Shown piece after piece: positions 1-5,190 of a stretch of DNA of 6,403 bases; positions within the stretch are counted from its first letter, which is position 1, and the number at the start of each line of letters is the position of its first letter. The notes beneath the pieces were generated by a model. That model ran no database searches and was not told where the DNA came from. It worked only from the letters and a program-made list of their open reading frames with translations. The stretch comes from an uncultured Eubacteriales bacterium. Lineage in GTDB: Bacteria; Bacillota; Clostridia; Oscillospirales; Oscillospiraceae. The DNA lies in NCBI GenBank assembly GCA_949744025.1, contig CATJWA010000191.1:1-6403 (forward strand), written 5' to 3'. The position numbers were made by a program, and so were the translations under genes.

Positions 1-348
1 CTGCGCGCCTATCTGGTTGAGCATGGTCTGGTCGTTCTGGCCGTTGAACTCGGTGTAGCTTATCTCAATGCCCTTGCCGGCGGCGAGCTTATCCAGCTCG
101 GCCTCGATGGCAAGGCGTATCTCGTCAAGAGAGGAGTGGTCCATCTGCTGGACTATGGCTATGCGGTAGCTCTCGGAGCCGGAGCCGCTGTCGTCGGCGG
201 GCTTGCCGGTTTCTTCGGGGGCGGAGGTGTTCGCGGGCGCGGGAGTCGCTGCGGGGGAGGCGCTGTTTGACGGGGCGGGGCTGCCGCCGCAGGCGGCAAG
301 ACTGAACATCATCGCGAGCGCGAGAAGCATGGCAAATATCTTTTTCAT
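1..348 (-). CDS. trpX: ABC transporter substrate-binding lipoprotein, TrpX family (5' part of gene, runs off the window)
   Basis: This is the first 116 codons of a gene that continues beyond position 1. The protein opens with a lipoprotein signal peptide: MKK, a hydrophobic stretch at about residues 4-17, then the lipobox LAAC with the lipid-modified Cys at residue 20. A low-complexity Ser/Pro/Ala/Thr/Gly linker follows to about residue 60, so the mature protein should be tethered outside the membrane. From residue 61 the sequence YRIAIVQQMDHSSLDEI, and later TEFNGQNDQTMLNQI, match the N-terminal lobe of the ABC_sub_bind family (COG2984), whose Clostridia and Bacilli members are known as TrpX in predicted tryptophan transporters. 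The start is ATG at 348, with AAGAGG at 358-363 nine bases upstream. Its Trp T-box leader supports tryptophan or a related compound as the cargo. The ligand itself is inferred. The permease and ATPase genes should follow outside the window. Confidence 0.9.
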   Translation of the reverse strand, partial: MKKIFAMLLALAMMFSLAACGGSPAPSNSASPAATPAPANTSAPEETGKPADDSGSGSESYRIAIVQQMDHSSLDEIRLAIEAELDKLAAGKGIEISYTEFNGQNDQTMLNQIGAQ

Positions 349-408
349 AGTTTTTAACCTCTTTTCAATGATTATTAGTTTTCTGTGGATTTTTATCATT
401 CATGCGTG

Positions 409-447
409 CTATCTTAAAAGCCGCCATCGACGGGTACTGTGTATCAT
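409..447 (-). CDS. Possible 12-codon leader ORF with one Trp codon, between the T-box terminator and trpX
   Basis: An ATG at 447 opens a short frame, MIHSTRRWRLLR, ending in TAG at 409-411. It has one of the best ribosome binding sites in the window: AAAGGAG at 457-463, nine bases before the ATG. The peptide has one Trp codon and four Arg codons in 12 residues. It lies inside the transcript made when the T-box reads through and ends 60 bases before the trpX start. It is in the same frame as trpX but cut off by TAG and then TGA. By analogy with Trp-rich leader peptides such as the one before rtpA in Bacillus subtilis, it could give a second, translation-based Trp sensor, but one Trp codon is weak evidence. 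It could also be a chance ORF or a translation enhancer. Real translation is unproven. Confidence 0.4.
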   Translation of the reverse strand: MIHSTRRWRLLR

Positions 448-491
448 AGTATCTCTCTCCTTTCAGGAAATAAAAACTCAAGGTGTCCTAA

Positions 492-521
492 GCCTCGCGG
501 AGCTCGCGTAGGCAGACGCGA
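492..521 (-). other. Two mutually exclusive hairpins in the trpX leader
   Basis: Read on the minus strand, segment 516-521 (TCGCGT) can pair with 504-509 (ACGCGA), giving a 6-bp stem with a 6-base loop. The second segment can instead pair downstream: CGCG at 505-508 with CGCG at 496-499, extended by GCCT (510-513) with AGGC (492-495) around one bulged base. The two folds share the middle segment and cannot coexist. Neither is followed directly by a U tract, so this is not a plain terminator. It lies between the T-box terminator and the small ORF. Function is unknown; this is a structural observation only. Confidence 0.35.
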
Positions 522-537
522 AGCGGGGTGAATTTCC

Positions 538-566
538 TCAAATAAAAGGCGGAGCTTTTTATTTGA
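538..566. repeat. AT-rich inverted repeat just after the T-box terminator
   Basis: TCAAATAAAA at 538-547 is repeated in inverted orientation at 557-566, with GGC/AGC flanking a small centre (one mismatch). The potential hairpin begins four bases after the U tract of the T-box terminator. It has a U-rich 3' arm on either strand, so it could act as a weak backup terminator, a 3'-end stabiliser or a pause site. I see no evidence that decides between these. Confidence 0.45.
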
Positions 567-569
567 CGC

Positions 570-609
570 AAAAAAACTGTCCTTGCTCCCGCGCTGGGAG
601 CAAGGACAG
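570..609 (-). terminator. Intrinsic terminator of the T-box leader
   Basis: The arms at 596-609 and 577-590 form a perfect 14-bp, GC-rich stem with a 5-base loop. On the minus strand the stem is followed directly by seven U residues (570-576). Its 5' arm contains CCUUGCU, the same segment used by the antiterminator, so the two folds compete as expected for transcription control by a T-box. Confidence 0.93.
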
Positions 610-892
610 GAAATAAACAAACCTGCGGTACCACCTTGCTTGCCGTCATGGAGACGGCCGCCTCATTGAAGGTGCAGTCACACCCTCTGCCCTGTAACGT
701 GAGCGAACGTCAGAAGATACTCGGCACCCCGCCGGCCCGCGCTCTCACGCGCTGCCCTGCTCCGTGCCTTTCCCCCTGCCCTCGGCGGTCCATTTACTGC
801 CCCGCTTTTCACCCCATTTCCAGCAACAGGGGCTCTCTGTGGATGCGCTTGCAGTTTTATCTCCGCTTCAACGGTTTAACTTGGCTTAGGTT
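570..892 (-). promoter_or_regulatory. T-box riboswitch leader with UGG (Trp) specifier, controlling trpX
   Basis: The leader has all the main T-box parts on the minus strand. In Stem I, GCGG (863-866) pairs with CCGC (785-788) and CUGC (851-854) pairs with GCAG (797-800). They enclose a specifier loop whose 3' side is UAAAUGGA; placed as in the B. subtilis glyQS leader (AAA, codon, A), the specifier is UGG at 790-792, which is Trp. The AGAG-containing distal Stem I lies upstream of it. A hairpin at 642-658 precedes the T-box sequence AGCAAGGUGGUACCGC at 625-640. The antiterminator can form fully: AGCAAGG pairs with CCUUGCU (599-605), the 7-base bulge is UGGUACC, and the upper helix is GCAGG with CCUGU. 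Uncharged tRNA-Trp should stabilise it and allow transcription of trpX. The bulge base facing the tRNA discriminator is U, which would need a G-U wobble with the G73 usual in bacterial tRNA-Trp. Confidence 0.93.
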
Positions 893-898
893 GCTATT

Positions 899-948
899 AT
901 TAAACAACACGCATTGCAATTTGTCAAGAGTTTTTTAAAAAATTTTTT
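899..948 (-). promoter_or_regulatory. Strong sigma-A promoter with UP element for the T-box/trpX transcript
   Basis: The -35 box is a perfect TTGACA at 922-927. After a 17-base spacer comes the -10 box TTTAAT at 899-904 (5 of 6 to consensus), which places the start of transcription near 892, just before T-box Stem I. Directly upstream of the -35 lie three phased six-base tracts, A6-T6-A6 on the minus strand at 931-948, which fits an UP element contacted by the RNA polymerase alpha subunits. A strong constitutive promoter is consistent with control being left to the T-box. Confidence 0.85.
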
Positions 949-983
949 CTCGGGGAAGCCGCGGCGGCGCGTGCATGGAGGGC

Positions 984-1754
984 TCAAACCCTGCCGGCCA
1001 GGCTCTCGCGGCGCTCCTGCGACTGGCGCATGAGAATAAATTCCGTCATCATCGAGATGAAGCGGCTGTTCGTCGGGCGCTCGGTCAGGAGCATGGTCAT
1101 CTCGCCGAAATAGGCGTTGCGCCGTTCGGCGTCGCCGTGCTTCCACGCCGCGTCCACCGCGTTGCGCATTGCCCTCTCGACACATTTCGGCGTTGTGTGA
1201 AAGACCTTGGCCAGGTCGGGATACAGAATCTTTGTCACGCCGCGCAGCACGTCGGCGTCTATGTTGCGGCGTATGGCCTCGCGCAGATAGCGGTAGCCCT
1301 GAAGATGCGGCATCACGCCGAAATTTATCAGCGCCTCGGCTATCTCGACGTCATAGCTGCACTCGGCCTGTTCAAGCTGCTCGTCCTGCACGCACTCACG
1401 GATTCTGTTTATCACCTCGGAAACGCGGCAGGGCTTCGGAAAGCAATAGCTCGCGCCCAGCGAGCCGATTTCCGAGGCTATGGCGTCGTTGAGAAACGCC
1501 GAGACAACTATCGTCTGCGGCATTTCGCCGCTGCGCTTGAGCTCCTTGAGAACGCCCACCCCGTCGAGCTTGCGCAGCAGTATGTCCGTTACAAGCACCT
1601 GCGGATGCAGAGCCTGTACCATGGACACTGCCTTTTCGCCGTCATCGGCCATAGCAAGAAGGACCATGTCCTCCTGCTCGACTATCTTCTTTGACAGCGT
1701 TTCCGTAAAATCCTCTGATGAGCCAACCAATAATACGCTGATTGTATGTGCCAC
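984..1754 (-). CDS. spo0A: Spo0A-family response regulator with a degenerate receiver acidic pocket
   Basis: The 256-residue protein has the two domains of Spo0A (267 residues in B. subtilis). Residues 5-122 are a receiver with phospho-acceptor D57 (VLVTDIL), switch Ser S85 and Lys K107. Residues 136-244 are the Spo0A effector domain, with strong family signatures: GYRYLREAI at 153-161, TKILYP at 174-179, TTPKCVERAMRNAV at 187-200 (recognition helix) and RPTNSRFI at 226-233. The two adjacent Asp residues that bind Mg2+ in Spo0A (VADDN) are replaced by G11 and S12, and the Pro after the phosphorylation site is R61. The domain linker is short, about 13 residues. Phosphorylation may therefore be weak or absent, and this may be a paralogue rather than the sporulation master regulator. 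It lacks the spoIVB neighbour usual for spo0A. GTG at 1754 is the only start that gives a normal receiver N-terminus; upstream is only a weak GGGG-type ribosome binding site. Confidence 0.88.
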   Translation of the reverse strand: MAHTISVLLVGSSEDFTETLSKKIVEQEDMVLLAMADDGEKAVSMVQALHPQVLVTDILLRKLDGVGVLKELKRSGEMPQTIVVSAFLNDAIASEIGSLGASYCFPKPCRVSEVINRIRECVQDEQLEQAECSYDVEIAEALINFGVMPHLQGYRYLREAIRRNIDADVLRGVTKILYPDLAKVFHTTPKCVERAMRNAVDAAWKHGDAERRNAYFGEMTMLLTERPTNSRFISMMTEFILMRQSQERRESLAGRV

Positions 1755-1934
1755 AATTAATCGTACCCCGCTTTCGTTTATATCTTTGTGCAGGCAAAGA
1801 CCCGCCAGCGTAAATGCCGCCAGGCATTCCACGCACGGCACAGGAGGGGAACGACGGCTTAAGGCACGGGACTGACGGACTTGCAAAGCGCGGAAAGCAG
1901 GCCTTTGGCCGGAGCGACACAAAAGCCTGTCCGC
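1755..1934 (-). other. Long structured 5' leader of the Spo0A-like gene
   Basis: If the promoter at 1941-1970 is right, the mRNA has about 180 untranslated bases before the GTG start. This stretch holds a hairpin at 1808-1834 (GCGT and AATGCC pair with GGCATT and ACGC around a small internal loop) and a short one near the start codon (TCTTTG pairs with CAAAGA, at about 1783-1800). I recognise no known riboswitch class and no convincing small ORF in it. Confidence 0.4.
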
Positions 1935-1940
1935 ACTACA

Positions 1941-1970
1941 ATTTTAGCATAAAACGCGGGCGTATATCAA
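1941..1970 (-). promoter_or_regulatory. Probable sigma-A promoter of the Spo0A-like gene
   Basis: TTGATA at 1965-1970 (5 of 6 to consensus) and TAAAAT at 1941-1946 (5 of 6) are separated by 18 bases. They lie in the only AT-rich stretch between the aminotransferase and the Spo0A-like gene. The predicted start is near 1934. The 0A-type boxes sit about 30-60 bases upstream of the -35. Confidence 0.6.
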
Positions 1971-1998
1971 TATTTTGAAAGGCAGAACATCTCGATGA

Positions 1999-2028
1999 TT
2001 TTCGACAGAAAATAAAAAATGTCGAAAA
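1999..2028. promoter_or_regulatory. Pair of inverted 0A-box-like sites upstream of the Spo0A-like gene
   Basis: The 7-bp 0A-box core TGTCGAA occurs on the minus strand at 2001-2007 and on the plus strand at 2020-2026. Together they form a perfect 9-bp inverted repeat (TTTTCGACA at 1999-2007, TGTCGAAAA at 2020-2028) around a 12-base A/T-rich spacer; the arm centres are 21 bp apart, or two helical turns. The known Spo0A consensus is TTTGTCRAA, and both sites agree at the core and the A-rich 3' flank. They lie upstream of a Spo0A-family gene, which suggests autoregulation or control by another Spo0A. A hairpin role in RNA is less likely because no U tract follows on either strand. Confidence 0.65.
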
Positions 2029-2065
2029 ATGTAGATACGCTCCGTTTCCCGCGCGGGGTTGATTA

Positions 2066-3259
2066 TCACAGACCGTATTCCCTGGCAAGAAGCGCGAGGG
2101 CGCCGCGGGAGCGCTCTATCTGACTTGCGGGCACGCAGTAGGCTATGCGAACATAGCCCGGGCAGCCGAAGTCGTCGCCGGGCACGAGCATGAGCTCATG
2201 GCGCTTTGCCCGCTCGCTGAAGGCCATGGCGTCCGGCTCGGGCGAGCGCATGAACAGGTAGAAAGCCCCCTGCGGCTCGATGCACTCAAAGCCTACCGCG
2301 CGCAGCGACGAGCACAGCAGGTCGCGGTTTTCCCGGTACTGGGACACGTCCGCGATGCGGCCGATGCATCGCTCCGCAACGCGCTGGAAAAGGCTCGGCG
2401 GATTGACGTAGCCGAGCGCGCGCCCCGCGCCCATGACAGAGACGTACACCTCCTGCCAGTCCGGCATGTCCGCGCCGAGGGCGATGTAGCCTATGCGCTC
2501 GCCGGGTATGGACATGGACTTGCTGAAGGAGTAGCACACCATCGTGTTTTCGTACAGCGCGGGGACGTAGGGGACCTCGACGCCGCCGTACACAAGCTCG
2601 CGGTAGGGCTCGTCGCAGATAAGGAAGGGGAGCGAGCCGGTTTTCCCAGCGTGTGCGCGAAGTATCTCGGCCATGCGCTCAAGACTCCCGCGCGAGAGCA
2701 CCACGCCGGAGGGGTTGTTCGGCGAGTTTACGATGACGGCCTTCGTTTTTTCGCTCAGCGCGGCGGCAAAGGCGGTCTCGTCGAGCTGAAAGTCGCCCTC
2801 ACGCGGGGGCACGACCTTCAGCGCTCCGCCGCTGGCCTCGGCAAACACCCTGTATTCGGGGAAAAATGGCGCCAGGACCACCACCTCGTCGCCCGGCAGC
2901 AAAACAGCGCGCAGGCTTATCGCCAGCGCCGCCGCCGCGCCGCAGGTGACGTACAGCCGGTACGCGCTCATGCGCGCGTCAAAGCGCTCGTTCAGGTTTT
3001 GGGCGATGGCTTCGCGCAGGCTCAAAAGCCCCGCGGCGGTGGTGTAGCCGTGCAGGGACACGCTGTCGAGCGTCAGAAGCTCCGCTATTGCCTCGTTGAC
3101 GCAGTCCGGCGCGGGGACGCTCGGGTTGCCGAGGCTGAAATCAAACACGTTTTCCGCGCCTATCTCGGCCTTACGCCGCGCGGCGTACTCGGCCAGCTCA
3201 CGTATGCAGCTTCGGCTGCGGCCCCAGGCGAGGGTCTGTTCGGGTAATTTTACGGACAT
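2066..3259 (-). CDS. PLP-dependent class I aminotransferase, last gene of the shikimate operon
   Basis: The 397-residue protein is a fold-type I aminotransferase of the AspC/COG0436 group. It has NSPNNPSG at 178-185 (N182 contacts PLP), CDEPY at 215-219 (D216 pairs with the pyridine nitrogen), YSFSKSMSIPGERIGY at 243-258 with K247 as the PLP Schiff-base Lys, and R371 (YVRIAY) as the substrate-carboxylate Arg. It is cytoplasmic and full length. ATG at 3259 is chosen because GGGGGA lies seven bases upstream; a TTG five codons earlier would place the start inside aroQ. The gap to aroQ is four bases, so the two are probably co-translated. In this operon the likely substrates are aromatic keto acids (phenylpyruvate, hydroxyphenylpyruvate) or prephenate, but substrate choice cannot be read from the sequence and aspartate or alanine remain possible. 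Confidence 0.93.
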   Translation of the reverse strand: MSVKLPEQTLAWGRSRSCIRELAEYAARRKAEIGAENVFDFSLGNPSVPAPDCVNEAIAELLTLDSVSLHGYTTAAGLLSLREAIAQNLNERFDARMSAYRLYVTCGAAAALAISLRAVLLPGDEVVVLAPFFPEYRVFAEASGGALKVVPPREGDFQLDETAFAAALSEKTKAVIVNSPNNPSGVVLSRGSLERMAEILRAHAGKTGSLPFLICDEPYRELVYGGVEVPYVPALYENTMVCYSFSKSMSIPGERIGYIALGADMPDWQEVYVSVMGAGRALGYVNPPSLFQRVAERCIGRIADVSQYRENRDLLCSSLRAVGFECIEPQGAFYLFMRSPEPDAMAFSERAKRHELMLVPGDDFGCPGYVRIAYCVPASQIERSRGALALLAREYGL

Positions 3260-3263
3260 GGAC

Positions 3264-3698
3264 TTATCCCCCAATGTAATTTTTCAAAAATTCCACGGCC
3301 ATTTTGTAGCCCTCAAAGCCGTGCCCGGCGAAGGTTTTTACACAGGCCATACCAGCGTAGGACACATGGCGGAACGCCTCCCGGGCGTTTACGTCGCTCA
3401 GATGCACCTCGACGGCGGGGAGGGCCACGGCCTTGAGCGCGTCGAGTATGGCCACGCTCGTGTGCGTGTAGGCCGCGGGATTTATTACGATGCCGTCAAA
3501 CACGCCCAGCGCGGACTGTATTTTATCCACTATGGCCCCCTCGTGGTTGGACTGATAGAGCTCGCAGTCCGCGCCGCAGTCCGCGCAGGCGTCTTTTATG
3601 AACCGCTCCAGCGCGGCAAAGTCCTGCTTTCCGTAAATATCCGGCTCGCGCACGCCCAAAAGGTTCAGGTTCGGCCCGTTTATTACAAGGATTTTCAT
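3264..3698 (-). CDS. aroQ: Type II 3-dehydroquinate dehydratase
   Basis: The 144-residue protein has the normal length of the dodecameric type II enzyme, which converts 3-dehydroquinate to 3-dehydroshikimate. All signatures are present: NGPNLNLLG at 7-15, REPDIYG at 17-23 with catalytic Tyr Y22 and the lid Arg R17, QSNHEG at 49-54, INPAAYTHTS at 72-81 with N73, and EVHLS at 97-101 with catalytic His H99, then R110. The stretch after H99 reads SDVNARE where B. subtilis-type enzymes have SNVHARE; the changed positions are not the catalytic pair. The ATG overlaps the TGA of the upstream fusion gene (ATGA at 3695-3698), and GGAGG lies seven bases before it, so translational coupling is likely. 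Its product is the substrate of the SDH domain encoded just upstream. Confidence 0.97.
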   Translation of the reverse strand: MKILVINGPNLNLLGVREPDIYGKQDFAALERFIKDACADCGADCELYQSNHEGAIVDKIQSALGVFDGIVINPAAYTHTSVAILDALKAVALPAVEVHLSDVNAREAFRHVSYAGMACVKTFAGHGFEGYKMAVEFLKNYIGG

Positions 3699-5185
3699 TT
3701 CAGCGCCTCCACAATTTTTTCGGCACAGGCGTCGATGCCCGCGTCGTTTTCAACCGCGAAATCGGCGAAGCTCTCATACAGAGCGCGCCGCTGCTCGTAC
3801 AGCTCCTGTACGCCGCGGCTCCGGGACAGCGGCCGTCCCGCGCTCGGCAGGAGCGCAAGGTCCCGCTTTATCCACACAAGCGCGCCGTTCTGGCGGAGAA
3901 GCGGCAGGTTTTCCGGCCGTGTCACGCAGCCGCCGCCGCAGGAGATGACGCAGCCCGAGCGCTTTCCGAGCTCGGACAGCGCCGCCGTCTCGCGCCGGCG
4001 AAAGCCCTCCTCGCCCTCGCGCTCAAAAATCTCCGGTATGCTCATGCCGGCGGCGCGCTCAACCAGCGCGTCCGCGTCAAAAAGCTCGCGTCCCAGCCGC
4101 CTTGCCAGCGCCCGGCCCACGCTGCTCTTGCCGCAGCCGGGCATTCCGATAAGCACGATATTGCGCATTTCCGCGCGCAGAGCGCGGGTAATCTCCCCGA
4201 TTTTCCCGTCATCAATGGCCTCGCCGGTGAACAGCTCCGCCGCGCGCTTTGCCTGCGCGACCAGCATGGACAGCCCGTTTTCGCAGGGGATTCCCAGCTC
4301 CTGCGCCTGAAGCAGCAGGGCGGTCCGCGCGGGGTTGTACACCAAATCCAGCACCGCCTCCAGCCCCGGCAAAGCGCGCAGGTCGGCCGCAGACACTCCG
4401 TTGTTCGGGTACATGCCAACCGGCGTGGCGTTCACGGCGACGGCCGCGCCGGCGTGGCGGGAGAGGTTCTCATAGTTGTTCTCCCCCGAGCGGGAAACGG
4501 TCACGACCTCGTGTGCGCCCGCGTCCTCGAGCACCGCGCGCACCGTCAGGCTCGCGCCGCCGGAGCCGAAGATTACCGCCTTTTTCCCCCGCACGTCCAC
4601 GCCGGCGCGGCTGAGCATGTACTTAAAGCCGTAGTAGTCCGTGTTCTCGCCGCGCCAGCCCTCCGGGGTGCGCACGAGGGTGTTCACGCTGCCGATGCGC
4701 CGCGCGGCGTCCGACAGGCTCGCGCAGAAGGGTATGACCGCCTTTTTGTAGGGAATGGTCACATTCATGCCGCGCAGGTCGGTATTTTGCAGGAACCGGC
4801 CCAGCGCCTCGGGCGCGACCTCGTAAAGCTTATACTCGTTGCCGTGCAGCAGCGCGTGAATCTGCGGGGAATAGCTGTGGCCCAGCTTCTCGCCCAGCAG
4901 GCCGAACCTTGCGCCCGCCGCGTCAAGCATCCGCTGCTGGCGCTGGCGGCTCAGGGCAAAAATCTCACGGTAGAGCCCCGTGACGTATTCCGCCAGCTCG
5001 GGCCGGCAGGCCGCGGCGATGTCGCGCAGCTTCTGCTCCTCGCGGGATGCGTCCAGCACCGGCAGGCCGCGGGAGAGCTTATAGCGCGCCACGCCCGCGG
5101 ACACGTCCATGCGCCGCTGGAAAATCTCGATTATCTGCGCGTCTATCTCGTCAATCTGAGCGCGCAGCCTTAAAAGCTCGTCCAT
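3695..5185 (-). CDS. aroE-aroK: Trifunctional chorismate mutase / shikimate dehydrogenase / shikimate kinase fusion
   Basis: A single 496-residue frame holds three complete enzymes. Residues 1-87 are an AroQ-type chorismate mutase with R8, R25, K36, D45, R48, E49 and Q83 matching the active site of the E. coli PheA mutase domain. Residues 92-340 are shikimate dehydrogenase: SYS at 104-106, K147 (NVTIPYK), N168 and D183 (ENTD) as substrate and catalytic residues, GSGGA at 207-211 for NADP, SRS at 231-233 and NATPVGMYP at 252-260. Residues 342-496 are shikimate kinase: Walker A GMPGCGKSS at 347-355, D370 and D372, R396, GGG at 417-419 and lid R451. They perform steps 4 and 5 of the pathway plus chorismate to prephenate, skipping steps 6 and 7, which are encoded just upstream. 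ATG at 5185 has GGAAGG eight bases before it; a GTG at 5194 overlapping the aroC stop is the alternative. No frameshift or missing residue is seen. Confidence 0.96.
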   Translation of the reverse strand: MDELLRLRAQIDEIDAQIIEIFQRRMDVSAGVARYKLSRGLPVLDASREEQKLRDIAAACRPELAEYVTGLYREIFALSRQRQQRMLDAAGARFGLLGEKLGHSYSPQIHALLHGNEYKLYEVAPEALGRFLQNTDLRGMNVTIPYKKAVIPFCASLSDAARRIGSVNTLVRTPEGWRGENTDYYGFKYMLSRAGVDVRGKKAVIFGSGGASLTVRAVLEDAGAHEVVTVSRSGENNYENLSRHAGAAVAVNATPVGMYPNNGVSAADLRALPGLEAVLDLVYNPARTALLLQAQELGIPCENGLSMLVAQAKRAAELFTGEAIDDGKIGEITRALRAEMRNIVLIGMPGCGKSSVGRALARRLGRELFDADALVERAAGMSIPEIFEREGEEGFRRRETAALSELGKRSGCVISCGGGCVTRPENLPLLRQNGALVWIKRDLALLPSAGRPLSRSRGVQELYEQRRALYESFADFAVENDAGIDACAEKIVEALK

Positions 5186-5190
5186 TTTTC

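Noticed and set aside
365..427. A 20-codon frame (start ATG at 427) overlapping the short Trp-codon ORF
   Set aside because: No ribosome binding site precedes it at usable distance; the good site at 457-463 serves the ATG at 447.
920..927. TTTGTCAA on the plus strand, matching the first part of the 0A-box consensus, overlapping the -35 of the T-box promoter
   Set aside because: It is simply the complement of TTGACAAA, which arises whenever a consensus -35 is followed by A residues, and the 3' flank (GAG) does not fit the box. It lacks the exact TGTCGAA core seen at 1999-2028.
636..938. Plus-strand 100-residue frame across the T-box leader
   Set aside because: It lies over a fully assigned structured RNA on the opposite strand and shows no protein family features.
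928..975. Intrinsic terminator for the Spo0A-like gene
   Set aside because: There are T/A tracts and a short GC palindrome (GCCGCCGCGGC), but the hairpin is only 4 bp and is separated from the T tract by about 15 bases. I cannot support a terminator.
1755..1922. N-terminal extension of the Spo0A-like frame to an ATG at 1922
   Set aside because: The extra 56 residues are Arg-, Pro- and Cys-rich, match nothing in the family, and would start ahead of a normal receiver N-terminus. The region looks like an untranslated leader.
1998..2060. Intrinsic terminator for the shikimate operon after the aminotransferase stop
   Set aside because: The 9-bp inverted repeat has a 12-base AT loop and no U tract after it, and the CCCGCGCGGG palindrome at 2048-2057 is too tight and also lacks a U tract. 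The operon end may lie elsewhere or depend on Rho.
2198..3247. Long plus-strand open frame opposite the aminotransferase, and similar plus-strand frames opposite aroC and the fusion gene
   Set aside because: They are antisense shadows caused by GC-rich codon use; the encoded sequences are low-complexity His/Arg/Ala-rich, without motifs or ribosome binding sites, while the minus-strand frames encode recognised enzymes.
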